Shown here one piece after another: positions 10,249-18,942 of a DNA stretch of 64,000 bases; position 1 is the first letter of the stretch; the number at the start of each line of letters is the position of its first letter. This DNA comes from Paraburkholderia terricola (lineage in GTDB: Bacteria; Pseudomonadota; Gammaproteobacteria; Burkholderiales; Burkholderiaceae). The notes under the pieces were generated by a model. It had not been told where the DNA came from and ran no database searches. It worked only from the letters and a program-made list of their open reading frames with translations. Location of the stretch: contig NZ_FRAB01000002.1 of the NCBI RefSeq assembly GCF_900142195.1, positions 124,001 to 188,000 of the forward strand, read 5' to 3'. The position numbers and the translations under genes were made by a program.

Positions 10249-11634
10249 TTGAATAGTGCACAACAGCAGGACGGCCTGAAGCGCGGGCTCAAGAATCGCC
10301 ACATCCAGTTGATCGCGCTGGGTGGAGCGATCGGCACCGGCCTGTTTCTCGGCTCGGCCAGCGTGCTTCAGGCAGCCGGCCCGTCGATGATTCTCGGCTA
10401 TGCGATCGGCGGCGTCATCGCCTTCATGATCATGCGGCAGTTGGGCGAGATGGTCGCGCAGGAACCGGTTGCCGGTTCGTTCAGCCACTTCGCGTACAAG
10501 TACTGGGGCGACTTTCCCGGCTTTCTGTCCGGCTGGAACTACTGGGTGCTGTACGTGCTCGTGAGCATGGCCGAGCTGACCGCGGTCGGCACCTATGTCC
10601 ATTACTGGTGGCCCGGTGTGCCGACGTGGGTGTCGGCGCTGGTGTGCTTCGCGCTGATCAACGCGATCAATCTCGCCAACGTCAAAGCCTACGGCGAAAC
10701 CGAGTTCTGGTTTTCGATCGTCAAGGTCGTGGCGGTGATCGGCATGATCGTATTCGGCGGCTATCTGCTCATCAGCGGACGCGGCGGCCCGCAAGCCTCG
10801 CTCACCAATCTCTGGAGCCACGGCGGCTTTTTCCCGCATGGGTTTCAAGGCCTCTTCATGATGCTGGCCGTCATCATGTTCTCGTTCGGCGGGCTCGAAC
10901 TGATCGGCATCACGGCGGCCGAAGCCGCCGATCCGCAGAAGAGCATTCCGAAGGCCGTGAATCAGGTGATCTACCGGATTCTGATTTTCTACATCTGCTC
11001 GCTGACAGTGCTGCTCTCGCTATATCCGTGGAACCAGGTCGCGGCCGGCGGCAGCCCGTTCGTCATGATCTTCTCGCAGATCGGCTCGACACTGACCGCG
11101 AACGTCCTCAACGTCGTCGTGTTGACGGCGGCGCTGTCCGTGTACAACAGCGGCGTGTATGCGAATAGCCGCATGCTCTACGGTCTCGCGGAGCAGGGCA
11201 ACGCGCCGCGTATGCTCATGAAGGTCGACCGGCGTGGCGTGCCGTATATGGCGATCGGTTTGTCGGCGCTCGCCACCTTCACCTGCGTGATCCTCAACTA
11301 TCTGATTCCCGCCGAAGCGCTCGGCCTGCTGATGGCGCTGGTGGTGGCCGCACTGGTGCTGAACTGGGCGTTGATCAGCCTGACGCATCTGAAGTCGCGC
11401 AAGGCGATGATGGCGGCGGGCGAGACGCTCGTCTTCAAGTCGTTCTGGTTTCCGGTCAGCAACTGGATCTGCCTCGCCTTCATGGCGATGATCCTCGTGA
11501 TTCTGGCGATGACGCCGGGCCTGTCGGCCGCGGTGTGGCTCGTGCCCGCGTGGCTGGTCGTGATGTGGGGCGGCTATGTGTTCAAGCGCCGGCGCGCGGC
11601 GATGCTTGTCGGCGCGCGAATGGCCGAGCGATAA
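10249..11634 (+). CDS. aroP: Aromatic amino acid permease, AroP-like
   Basis: An amino acid-polyamine-organocation transporter with about 12 membrane helices that resembles E. coli AroP along its whole length. Matching blocks include LKRGLKNRHIQLIALGGAIG, GLFLGSASV, EPVAGSFSHFAYKYWG and MFSFGGLELIGITAAEA. It imports Phe, Tyr and Trp by proton symport. The start is uncertain. A TTG at 10249 has GGGG just upstream and gives an AroP-like N terminus; a GTG at 10219 would add 10 residues. No operon partner is apparent. PheP-like specificity cannot be excluded. Confidence 0.88.
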   Translation: MNSAQQQDGLKRGLKNRHIQLIALGGAIGTGLFLGSASVLQAAGPSMILGYAIGGVIAFMIMRQLGEMVAQEPVAGSFSHFAYKYWGDFPGFLSGWNYWVLYVLVSMAELTAVGTYVHYWWPGVPTWVSALVCFALINAINLANVKAYGETEFWFSIVKVVAVIGMIVFGGYLLISGRGGPQASLTNLWSHGGFFPHGFQGLFMMLAVIMFSFGGLELIGITAAEAADPQKSIPKAVNQVIYRILIFYICSLTVLLSLYPWNQVAAGGSPFVMIFSQIGSTLTANVLNVVVLTAALSVYNSGVYANSRMLYGLAEQGNAPRMLMKVDRRGVPYMAIGLSALATFTCVILNYLIPAEALGLLMALVVAALVLNWALISLTHLKSRKAMMAAGETLVFKSFWFPVSNWICLAFMAMILVILAMTPGLSAAVWLVPAWLVVMWGGYVFKRRRAAMLVGARMAER

Positions 11635-11863
11635 AGCCCGCGGCGGTGGGGGCGGCGAGTGTTGCGCTCTCACGTCGGCGCAGGCGTCGCGCGATCCAAG
11701 CCGCTCCACGCATGCCGCTGAAATGGCTGCGGGAGCGGTTTTTATTTGCGCGCTGACATAGCGGATTCGGAGGGCGTGCCGCTTTGAATTCGCATGATGG
11801 CTTGCCGCCTCCGCGTGGAACGAAGCCGATCCGCGAACGACCTGCGCGCCGCGCAGCCGGCGC

Positions 11864-13492
11864 TCACGCGAACGCCGGCTCGCGCGCGCGACGCGACACT
11901 GCCTGGGGTTCGCTCCCGGCTTCCTCGCCGACGTCGCGCGTATCGAGCCGGAAGGCCGCGGCCGTGTGCTGCAGATGCAGCGCCTGCTCCTTCAGCGACT
12001 GCGCCGCGGCCGCCGCTTCTTCGACGAGCGCCGCGTTCTGCTGGGTCATGCTGTCCATCTGCGTGACCGCGAGATTGACCTGATCGATGCCCGCGCTCTG
12101 CTCGGCCGCCGCCGCCGCGATCTCCTGCACCACGCCGGTCACCCGCAGGATCGCGTCTCGCGCGTCGTCGATCGTCGAGCCGGTGCTTTCGACCAGCGTC
12201 GCGCCGCTGCCGACGCGTTCCACCGCATGGCTGATCAGCTCGCGGATTTCCTTCGCCGCGGTCGCGCTGCGTTGCGCGAGACTGCGGACCTCGCTCGCGA
12301 CGACCGCGAATCCACGGCCCTGCTCGCCCGCGCGCGCCGCTTCGACGGCCGCGTTGAGCGCGAGGATATTGGTCTGGAATGCGATGCCTTCGATCGTCGC
12401 GATGATCTCGACCATGCGCCCCGATTCGCTCGAAATGTCCTTCATCGCGCCGACGGCCTCGGTGATCATGTCGCCGCCCCGGTTGGCGATGTGCGCCGCG
12501 TTGGCCGCGAGTTCGCTGGCGGTGCGCGCGTGCTCCGCGGTCTGCCGGACCATCGCGGTCATCTGCTCCATGCTCGAAGCCGTTTCCTGCAACGACGCCG
12601 CCTGGTTCTCCGTGCGCGCCGACAGGTCCGCGTTGCCGTTCGCGATTTCGTTCGCGCCGCACGCGACGTTGTCGGAGGCGCGCTTGATCTGGCGGATCGT
12701 GCCGGTGAGCGCGTCGCGCATGCGCTGCATCACGTGCAGCAGGCTCGACGTGTCGCCGCTGCGCGTGGCGATCGCAACGGTCAGGTCGCCGGACGCGATC
12801 GCCTCGGCGACCTCCGCCGCGTAGGCCGGATCGCCGCCGATCGTGCGGAGGATGCTGCGGTTCGTCACGGTGACGAGCGCCACCAGCAGCAGGGAGATCC
12901 CGACGAAGATCGCGCCCAGCATCCACAGCGAGCGCATGAAAGCGGCGTCGATGTCGTCGACGTAGGCGCCCGTCGCGATGATCCAGTCCCACGGCGCGTA
13001 GCGCAGCACGTAGCCGATCTTGGCGACCGCCTTCACCGGCGTCACGTTCGGGTGCGGAAACACGTAATCCACGAAGCCGCCTTCGGGCGCCTGCGCCACC
13101 GAGGCGAAGCTCACGTAATGGTGACGGCCGTCGGCATCGGCCGTTGCGGCGAGGTCGCGGCCTTCGAGCGCCGGCTTGATGGGGTGCATGACCATCCGCG
13201 GCTTCGAGTTGATCACGAGGAAATAGCCGTCCTCGCCATAGCGGATCTCGCGCAGCCGGGTGAGCGCCTGCTTTTGCGCGTCCGCTTCGGACATCGCTCC
13301 GCCTTGCGCCAGCGCCGCATATTCCTTGACGATACTCACGCCGACCTGCCCGACGTTCATGAGATCGTGCTTGCGCTCCTCGATGCGGGTCTCGCGCGAT
13401 TGCCAGGCGGCGAATACCGATACCGCCAGCAACGCAACGAGACTGATCAGCAGCGGCAGCCATAACTTCTGCGTAAAACGGAGCTTTCGCAT
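11864..13492 (-). CDS. Methyl-accepting chemotaxis protein with periplasmic Cache domain
   Basis: A 542-residue chemoreceptor. Residues ~1-30 hold the first membrane helix and ~30-185 a periplasmic single-Cache domain ([23 protein letters not shown]). A second membrane helix ([21 protein letters not shown]), a HAMP segment and a long coiled-coil signalling domain follow. The CheA/CheW-binding hairpin has [20 protein letters not shown]. The ATG at 13492 has AAGAAGG 5 bases upstream and is preferred over ATGs at 13507 and 13543. The C terminus lacks a CheR-docking pentapeptide. A near-perfect FliA promoter lies upstream at 13610-13636, so it is expressed with the flagellar regulon. The ligand is unknown. 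Confidence 0.92.
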   Translation of the reverse strand: MRKLRFTQKLWLPLLISLVALLAVSVFAAWQSRETRIEERKHDLMNVGQVGVSIVKEYAALAQGGAMSEADAQKQALTRLREIRYGEDGYFLVINSKPRMVMHPIKPALEGRDLAATADADGRHHYVSFASVAQAPEGGFVDYVFPHPNVTPVKAVAKIGYVLRYAPWDWIIATGAYVDDIDAAFMRSLWMLGAIFVGISLLLVALVTVTNRSILRTIGGDPAYAAEVAEAIASGDLTVAIATRSGDTSSLLHVMQRMRDALTGTIRQIKRASDNVACGANEIANGNADLSARTENQAASLQETASSMEQMTAMVRQTAEHARTASELAANAAHIANRGGDMITEAVGAMKDISSESGRMVEIIATIEGIAFQTNILALNAAVEAARAGEQGRGFAVVASEVRSLAQRSATAAKEIRELISHAVERVGSGATLVESTGSTIDDARDAILRVTGVVQEIAAAAAEQSAGIDQVNLAVTQMDSMTQQNAALVEEAAAAAQSLKEQALHLQHTAAAFRLDTRDVGEEAGSEPQAVSRRAREPAFA

Positions 13493-13609
13493 CTGCGCCT
13501 TCTTCATCGAGGTTGGTGAAGTTCGCGCCGCGGCGCCGCGCAATGCGGCACCCGAAACCAGCGCGGCCGATTTGCCGGCGGACTGACTGGCAAACGGTTC
13601 CTGTCCGCG

Positions 13610-13636
13610 TTATCGGCGCGGCGGGAATAAAGTTTC
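13610..13636 (-). promoter_or_regulatory. Sigma-28 (FliA) promoter of the chemoreceptor gene
   Basis: On the minus strand the sequence reads GAAACTTT, then 11 bases, then GCCGATAA. The FliA consensus is TAAAGTTT-N11-GCCGATAA. The -10 is perfect, the -35 matches 6 of 8 and the spacing is exact. It lies about 120 bp upstream of the chosen start of the chemotaxis receptor. Confidence 0.8.
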
Positions 13637-13829
13637 TAGAGTTAAACCCGCGGTGGGACTTCTTGCGGTTTCGAACGCTCGATCAGAAGCTGATTGCGAT
13701 TGCCGACGAACGCGTTGAGCATCGACGTGTGGCGGTGTGACAAGCTTGGGGAATTTTTCCGCGAGTGGAGGGGATTTCGCGGGAGTGGGTACTGAACGGT
13801 AGCGGGGACGCTAACGCTTGGATTTTGTT
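13637..13829. other. Intergenic region, no gene seen
   Basis: Between the FliA promoter and tRNA-Leu there is no convincing ORF on either strand. It holds the upstream flank of the chemoreceptor promoter and the 3' flank of the tRNA; no clear terminator is visible. Confidence 0.5.
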
Positions 13830-13914
13830 TGGTGCCCAGGGCCGGAATCGAACCGGCACGCCTTGCGGCGGGGGATTTTGAGTCCCCTGCGTCTACCAAT
13901 TTCACCACCTGGGC
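13830..13914 (-). tRNA. tRNA-Leu(CAA)
   Basis: An 85-base class II tRNA with acceptor stem GCCCAGG/CCTGGGC, an encoded CCA at 13830-13832 and a long variable arm. The anticodon loop CTCAAAA gives anticodon CAA. The T arm GGTTCGATTCC is canonical. Confidence 0.95.
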
Positions 13915-14166
13915 AGATCTTGCAGCGCACGCGCTGGAACATGGCGCGCGGCGAAGACGCAGATTATGGCCGAAAATCCGGCGACGGGCAAGCCGGCCGC
14001 TTTGGGTTCGCGCGAAGCCTTCACGCAAGCGTTCCCGTTCAGGCTCGAACGTATCGGTGAAGCGGATGCCATACGCGCGCAATTATGCAAAAGCCCGCAC
14101 GGAATGCGATGGCACAATGCGGTTCTGCTTATGCATTGCGTGTTGTCGAGCGTCAGGAAAAATGCC

Positions 14167-14502
14167 GTGAAAGATGTGCCAAACACCGTTGCGAAGCGCG
14201 ACTCCCCGTTCCATGTGGCGGGTCACGCCTGCCGACCCGATTGCGGCGCGTGCTGTATCGCGCCGTCGATTTCGAGTCCGATTCCGGGCATGCCGAACGG
14301 CAAGCCGGCGGGCGTGCGCTGCGTGCAACTCGGTGACGATTTGCGCTGCGCGATCTTCGGGCAGCCGGAGCGGCCGGCCTGCTGTTCGGGCCTGCAACCG
14401 CAGACGGAAATGTGTGGCGCGAACCGCGACGAAGCACTCGCGTGGCTAACCCGGCTCGAAACGCAAACTCAGCCGCAAGCGCAAGCGTCGGCACGCCGAT
14501 AG
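14167..14502 (+). CDS. YkgJ-family cysteine-cluster protein
   Basis: A protein of about 111 residues with the CxxxCGxCC zinc/iron-sulfur-like cluster (CRPDCGACC) and downstream Cys residues in RCVQL, RCAIFG and PACCSG, as in the YkgJ/UPF0153 family. The function is unknown; a metal-binding role is inferred. The start is uncertain: GTG at 14167 has AGGA about 8 bases upstream, while ATGs at 14104 and 14131 are in frame. It lies 55 bp ahead of the lipoprotein gene on the same strand. Confidence 0.75.
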   Translation: MKDVPNTVAKRDSPFHVAGHACRPDCGACCIAPSISSPIPGMPNGKPAGVRCVQLGDDLRCAIFGQPERPACCSGLQPQTEMCGANRDEALAWLTRLETQTQPQAQASARR

Positions 14503-14557
14503 CGCGAACGGCGCGCCGCAACCGATGTCAGAAAAAGCTTCCCCAAGGAGATTTCGC

Positions 14558-15151
14558 ATGACCCGATCCGCTGCGCCGACCCGGCGCCGCTTCCTGCTCG
14601 CAGCGCTGACAGGCTGCGGCGCGCTTGGCATCACTGTGTCGCTGGCAGCCTGCGCCGCATCGATCTTTCCGTTCATCCCGTCGCACTACACGTTTTCGCA
14701 GCAGCAGGTGCAAGACGCGGTGCAGCGCAAGTTTCCGTATCAGCGCACGGTGTCGCAAGTGTTCGATGTCGTGCTGACGCATCCGGTGGTCGGCCTTCTG
14801 CCGGATGCGAACCGCGTCTCGGTGAAGCTCGACGCGCGCTTCGCGAGTCCGTTCATGCCGCAGCCGGTCGACGGCGTCTTCACGCTTTCCAGCGAACTCG
14901 CTTACGATGCCGCCAGCAAGTCGGTCGTGCTGAAGTCGCCGAACGTCGACAACGTCAGCGTGACCGGACAGGCGCAGGCCTACACGCAGCAGATCAACGC
15001 CGCGGCGGGACTGCTCGCCACGCAGTTGCTGACCAATTATCCGATCTACACTTTCAAGCCCGAACAACTGCAATTCGCCGGTGTGAATTACGAACCCGGT
15101 ACAATCACCATCCTTACAAACGGCATACGTGTGCAAATCGTCGAGAAATGA
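14558..15151 (+). CDS. DUF1439-family lipoprotein (YceB-like)
   Basis: A 197-residue protein. ATG at 14558 has AAGGAG 8 bases upstream; an in-frame ATG at 14525 does not. The N terminus has Arg-rich TRRRFLLAAL and then a lipobox-like LAAC, so it is probably a lipoprotein. The body (HYTFSQQQVQDAVQRKFPY, then the DARFASPF and YTFKPEQLQF segments) fits DUF1439, as in E. coli YceB. The biochemical role is unknown. uppP follows after 82 bp. Confidence 0.8.
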   Translation: MTRSAAPTRRRFLLAALTGCGALGITVSLAACAASIFPFIPSHYTFSQQQVQDAVQRKFPYQRTVSQVFDVVLTHPVVGLLPDANRVSVKLDARFASPFMPQPVDGVFTLSSELAYDAASKSVVLKSPNVDNVSVTGQAQAYTQQINAAAGLLATQLLTNYPIYTFKPEQLQFAGVNYEPGTITILTNGIRVQIVEK

Positions 15152-15233
15152 CGCAAGCGCGCGGTCGTCAGGGCCGCAGCGTTATCGTGCGGCCCTTGTT
15201 CCAACTATCTACATACAGCGATGAGGGGCACGG

Positions 15234-16070
15234 ATGGACTGGCTATTGGCTTGCAAGGCGCTGATTCTGGGCGTCGTCGAAGGGTTGACGGAGTTCTTGC
15301 CGGTGTCGAGCACCGGCCACTTGATCGTCGCGGGCAGTCTGCTCAATTTCACCGATGAACACGCGAAAACCTTCGATGTCGTGATCCAGCTCGGCGCGAT
15401 TCTCGCCGTGTGCTGGGAGTTCCGCCGCCGCATCGTCAGTGTGGTGGTCGGCTTGCCGAGCCGACCCGATGCGCGCCGCTTCACGCTGAACGTGATCATC
15501 GCGACGATTCCGGCAATCGTGCTTGGTTTGCTGTTGGAAAAGTCCATCAAGGCCGCGCTGTTTTCGCCGGTGCCGGTCGCGTTCGCGCTGGTGGCGGGCG
15601 GGGTGGTGATCCTGTGGGCCGAAGCGCGCCAGCGCGCGCAAGGCGAGAGGGCGGCGCGCGTGCAGAGCGTGGACGATCTGACCGCGCTGGATGCGCTGAA
15701 AGTGGGCCTGGCTCAATGTTTCGCGCTGATTCCAGGCACTTCGCGCTCGGGCTCGACCATCATCGGCGGAATGCTGTTCGGGCTCGACCGGCGGGTCGCC
15801 ACGGAGTTCTCGTTCTTCCTCGCGATTCCGATCATGTTCGGCGCGACCGGTTACGAGCTCCACAAAGGCTGGCAACTGCTGTCCGCGGATGTGCTCGGCA
15901 CCTTGGCGATCGGTTTCGTGGCGGCCTTCATCAGCGCGTTCGCCTGCGTGCGCTGGCTGTTGCGCTATGTCGCCGCGCACGACTTCACCGCTTTCGCGTG
16001 GTATCGGATCGGCTTCGGGTTGTTGATCTTGCTGGTCGGCTATAGCGGCGCGTTGAGCTGGACCAGTTGA
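15234..16070 (+). CDS. uppP: Undecaprenyl-diphosphatase (bacitracin resistance)
   Basis: A 278-residue polytopic membrane enzyme that converts undecaprenyl diphosphate to the monophosphate, recycling the lipid carrier for peptidoglycan and polysaccharide synthesis. The BacA/UppP motifs are present: [14 protein letters not shown] with the catalytic Glu and His region near residues 17-30, and PGTSRSGST near residue 167. The length is typical (about 270). A strong terminator follows at 16113-16141. Confidence 0.97.
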   Translation: MDWLLACKALILGVVEGLTEFLPVSSTGHLIVAGSLLNFTDEHAKTFDVVIQLGAILAVCWEFRRRIVSVVVGLPSRPDARRFTLNVIIATIPAIVLGLLLEKSIKAALFSPVPVAFALVAGGVVILWAEARQRAQGERAARVQSVDDLTALDALKVGLAQCFALIPGTSRSGSTIIGGMLFGLDRRVATEFSFFLAIPIMFGATGYELHKGWQLLSADVLGTLAIGFVAAFISAFACVRWLLRYVAAHDFTAFAWYRIGFGLLILLVGYSGALSWTS

Positions 16071-16112
16071 GTTTGTCTTAACCCCGTTGCCATGAGTGCC
16101 ATGAGTGCCATG

Positions 16113-16141
16113 AAAAAAGGTCCGCGTTTGCGGACCTTTTT
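16113..16141 (+). terminator. Rho-independent terminator after uppP
   Basis: The stem GGTCCGC/GCGGACC with loop GTTT is flanked by an A-run on the left and a T-run on the right, so it could work in both directions between the convergent uppP and trmB. Just before it, ATGAGTGCC is tandemly repeated (16092-16109). Confidence 0.9.
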
Positions 16142-16170
16142 CGTTGCAGCTTGCGAGGCGCGATCAGCGA

Positions 16171-16950
16171 TCAGAGCGCGCCGCGTTTGCGGAACACCAG
16201 ATCCCAGACGCCGTGTCCGAGCCGCAGCCCGCGGCGTTCGAACTTCGTCACGGGACGATACTCGGGGCGCGGCGCGTAGCCGTCGGCGGTGTTCTCGAGC
16301 GCGGGCTCCGCGCTGAGCACTTCCAGCATCTGTTCGGCGTAGTTTTGCCAGTCGGTCGCGCAATGCAGATACGCGCCAGGCTTCAGGCGCGAAACCAGCA
16401 AGGCGACGAATTTCGGCTGGATCAGCCGGCGCTTGTGATGACGCGCCTTGTGCCACGGATCGGGAAAGAAGATATGCGCGCCGTCGAGGCTGTCCGGCGC
16501 GATCATCTGTTCGAGCACTTCGACCGCGTCGTGCTGAATGATGCGGATGTTCGACAACTGCTGCTCGCCCATCAGCTTGAGCAACGCGCCGACGCCCGGC
16601 TCGTGCACCTCGACGCCGAGGAAGTCGTCGTCGGGACGGTGCGAGGCGATCTCCGCGGTGGTCGCGCCCATTCCGAAGCCGATTTCCAGCACACGCGGTG
16701 CTTCACGGCCGAACACGCTGTTCCAGTCGGGTTGCTGCGGGGCGAACGGAACCACGAAACGCGGACCGAGTTCATCCATCGCGCGGCGCTGGCCGGTCGA
16801 GACGCGGCCGGCGCGTGTGACAAAGCTGCGGATACGGCGCCGGTGCGGGGCTTCCTGTTGCAGCGTGTCGCCGGCGGATTGGCCGTCGGTTTCGCTCGCG
16901 GGCGTCGTGAGTTCGTCGGGCAAGCCGGCGTCGTTTGGATCGTGGATCAT
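16171..16950 (-). CDS. trmB: tRNA (guanine-N7-)-methyltransferase
   Basis: A 259-residue SAM-dependent enzyme that forms m7G46 in tRNA. The SAM motif is [10 protein letters not shown]. The family signature [18 protein letters not shown] supplies catalytic Asp and RNA-binding residues, and the C terminus has TKFERRG. An N-terminal acidic and basic extension (~60 residues) precedes the domain, as is common in Burkholderiales. The ATG at 16950 is chosen; the frame remains open upstream to 17220, but that stretch includes a terminator hairpin and is unlikely to be translated. Confidence 0.95.
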   Translation of the reverse strand: MIHDPNDAGLPDELTTPASETDGQSAGDTLQQEAPHRRRIRSFVTRAGRVSTGQRRAMDELGPRFVVPFAPQQPDWNSVFGREAPRVLEIGFGMGATTAEIASHRPDDDFLGVEVHEPGVGALLKLMGEQQLSNIRIIQHDAVEVLEQMIAPDSLDGAHIFFPDPWHKARHHKRRLIQPKFVALLVSRLKPGAYLHCATDWQNYAEQMLEVLSAEPALENTADGYAPRPEYRPVTKFERRGLRLGHGVWDLVFRKRGAL

Positions 16951-16991
16951 TGTCGAGACTGCTACAAGGTGAGGACTTCGTGCCGCCACTA

Positions 16992-17019
16992 CAAAAAAGC
17001 CGCCTTCATCGAGGCGGCT
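16992..17019 (-). terminator. Terminator or attenuator in the trmB leader
   Basis: On the minus strand a 7-bp perfect stem AGCCGCC/GGCGGCT with an 8-base loop is followed at once by six T residues. It lies only ~40 bp upstream of the trmB start and in the same orientation, so it would stop transcripts arriving from the tRNA-Gly/YggT side, or attenuate trmB. Confidence 0.7.
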
Positions 17020-17189
17020 CGTGCTGGATTCCGCTAGAGGCTCGAGGCTTAGCAGGAAGGTGGAGCGGGCGTTGCAAGTGCGCGTAAGGTAGCACAACCC
17101 AAAAGGCGGCGTCCAGACGAGGGTGCTTGCGGCTGGCTTCGGCATCGCCGGCATGATGACGTTTTGGTCACCGTCATGGCCATCCGTAA

Positions 17190-17387
17190 GTGGGATCACG
17201 CAATCCGAGGTCTTCGGCACGCGGGCTTTATCAGTTATTGCCGGCGCAATATGCGTTGAATCCCGAGGGAGAAAAATCGTTTGGGAATGCGGTGGAAGAA
17301 TGCCGCGGCGGCATTCGCTATGTTCTCGGCCGGTATCACAATGCCGCGTTTGCTCGCCGGTTATGGGAAGTGAATCAGTGGGTTTGA
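17190..17387 (+). pseudogene. Lytic transglycosylase (SLT) C-terminal remnant
   Basis: About 60 codons read like the end of a phage-type SLT/lysozyme domain: [17 protein letters not shown], then [20 protein letters not shown], then [12 protein letters not shown] and a stop. No catalytic Glu or start region is seen upstream in any frame, and there is no ribosome site, so it looks like a 5'-truncated fragment. It sits downstream of the 3' end of tRNA-Gly, a common prophage attachment position. Alternatively it is a small orphan ORF. The rest of 17040-17530 shows nothing convincing. Confidence 0.5.
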
Positions 17388-17532
17388 GATGCTGAAAAAC
17401 GCTGATTCTTTTTGAGTGACAAGCGCAAGAGGATGCAACAGGCGGGACATGCGGTAGATGCAGATTCTTTCGCGTGGCCGCCTGGTTTCTATCTGTCTAT
17501 CTGGTTCGTCACCAGGCGGGATGGAAAGTATC

Positions 17533-17606
17533 TGGAGCGGGCGATGGGAATCGAACCCACGGCTCTAGCTTGGGAAGCTAGGGTATTACCATTATACGAC
17601 GCCCGC
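17533..17606 (-). tRNA. tRNA-Gly(CCC)
   Basis: A 74-base tRNA including an encoded CCA (17533-17535). The acceptor stem is GCGGGCG/CGCCCGC and the anticodon stem CTAGC/GCTAG has loop TTCCCAA, giving anticodon CCC. The T arm is GGGTTCGATTCCC. Confidence 0.95.
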
Positions 17607-17686
17607 AGAGCGCGCTATTTTACTCGGGAACAGGCGGTTAGCGCAAATCGCGCCGCCGCCCGCTTTCACTGGCGCAGCGAGCGCCT

Positions 17687-18250
17687 TCAGATCACGAAGT
17701 AAGTCAACTGAACGGCCGCGCGCGTCACCACCATCAGCAGCACCTGCACGATCACGAACAGCAGGATCGGCGAGAGGTCGATGCCGCCGAGTTGCGGCAT
17801 CACGCGGCGCAGCGGATTCAGAAACGGCGCGGTCAGTTGATACAGGATCGGCATGGCCGGCGAGCGCGGATTGAGCCATGACAGCAACGCCATCAGGATC
17901 GTCAACCAGATGATCAGATTCAGCGCCCACTTGACGAGCGTCAGCACGGCGACGATCAGCAGCGTCGGCGCGAGCGTGAGCGGATCGGCGCCGGTGAGCA
18001 CCACCATCAGCACCACATAGACGATCGCCGCAAGCAGAGCCGCGACGATACTCGCCCAGTCGACGTTGCGCGTGCTGTGCAGAATGCGCCGCAGCGGCAG
18101 CACGATCCAGTTGGTGGCTTGCAGCACGGCGTTCGTGACCGGGTTGTAGGGCGGCATGCGCACGACTTGCAGCCATGCGCGCAGCAGCAGGGCGGCGCCG
18201 AACAGCGTGAAGATGGTATTGAGTAGAAAACGGGCGATATCGCCAAACAT
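17687..18250 (-). CDS. YggT-family membrane protein
   Basis: A 187-residue integral membrane protein with two YggT repeats. Each has a hydrophobic helix pair followed by a conserved motif: VRMPPYNPVTNAVLQATNWI with PLRRIL, and LSWLNPRSPAMPILYQLTAP with PLRRVMPQ. Family members influence cell-envelope and osmotic homeostasis, but no biochemical function is set. It lies 80 bp upstream of tRNA-Gly in the same orientation. The 220 bp upstream (18251-18472) hold no gene. Confidence 0.9.
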   Translation of the reverse strand: MFGDIARFLLNTIFTLFGAALLLRAWLQVVRMPPYNPVTNAVLQATNWIVLPLRRILHSTRNVDWASIVAALLAAIVYVVLMVVLTGADPLTLAPTLLIVAVLTLVKWALNLIIWLTILMALLSWLNPRSPAMPILYQLTAPFLNPLRRVMPQLGGIDLSPILLFVIVQVLLMVVTRAAVQLTYFVI

Positions 18251-18472
18251 CTCGTGTCCTTATCCTTCGAATAACGGCCGTTCACCGGCCGCGGGGCGCC
18301 GGCGCTGTCCATCGACGCGCCGGCGGTTTCATTTGGGTTCAAGCGCTCTCTCGCGGGAGCGGCGCGTCAAGCATCTTTTCTCAAGCAATCGCGCGGCGCT
18401 CCGATTCAGCGCCTCGCGAGTCGTGTTCAACGTCGAACCAGCGCGTCGCGACCCGACCCAAGCCGTTCGACA

Positions 18473-18793
18473 TCAAGCCGAAACCTTGATCTCGCTGATC
18501 AGGATCGTGCCGTTGCCAGCATCGGTGTAATTGGGGATGTCCGCGACCAGTTGCTCGGAAGCGGGCTTGAACGCCTTGTAGAAGTCATCCGCGCTGTCGA
18601 ACAGAAAGTGGCCTGCCGCGACATACGGCGGCGGCGTGCCCGGCGGCCCCGCGTTGATGCCGACGTCGACCGACCAGCCCTTCAGCGACCGCCCAAACAG
18701 TTTCGCCGCAAGCGGCATGTGCGTGACGCAGTAATAGTTCACGTCGAAATGGCCGTTTTCCCGGTACGGATAAAGGATGCTGACCTTGATCAT
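18473..18793 (-). CDS. EthD-family ferredoxin-like domain protein
   Basis: A 106-residue dimeric alpha/beta-barrel (ferredoxin-like) protein of the EthD family. It has the YPYRENGHFDVNYYCVTHMPLA signature, where the His-Met-Pro segment is conserved. EthD proteins assist oxygenase pathways or act as small cyclases; no partner enzyme is adjacent, so the role here is unknown. The full family length is present. Confidence 0.85.
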   Translation of the reverse strand: MIKVSILYPYRENGHFDVNYYCVTHMPLAAKLFGRSLKGWSVDVGINAGPPGTPPPYVAAGHFLFDSADDFYKAFKPASEQLVADIPNYTDAGNGTILISEIKVSA

Positions 18794-18833
18794 TGTTGGT
18801 TCTCGTCTGTTGATGCCGAAGCCTGGTCCCTGA

Positions 18834-18895
18834 GCGTGGTCCTTAACCTGCCCTTAACCCCGGTCCTAAGCTGGTCCTAAGCCGGCTCCTAAGCG
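18834..18895. repeat. Short imperfect repeats of CCTTAA/CCTAAG
   Basis: Five near-copies of a GTCCTTAACC/GGTCCTAAGC unit occur head to tail between the EthD gene and the DUF2520-like gene. The copies diverge from one another. There is no coding potential. This is probably a local slippage product. Confidence 0.5.
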
Positions 18896-18942
18896 CGTCG
18901 CTGGCGGATTGCGCGCGGCGCCGGACGTCACATTATCACGGC

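Noticed and set aside
11742..13463. Long minus-strand ORF overlapping the chemoreceptor gene
   Set aside because: It is an alternate-frame shadow of the GC-rich chemoreceptor; Arg-rich with no domain.
13818..14060. 80-codon plus-strand ORF across tRNA-Leu
   Set aside because: It is the antisense of the tRNA plus flank, a well-known false ORF.
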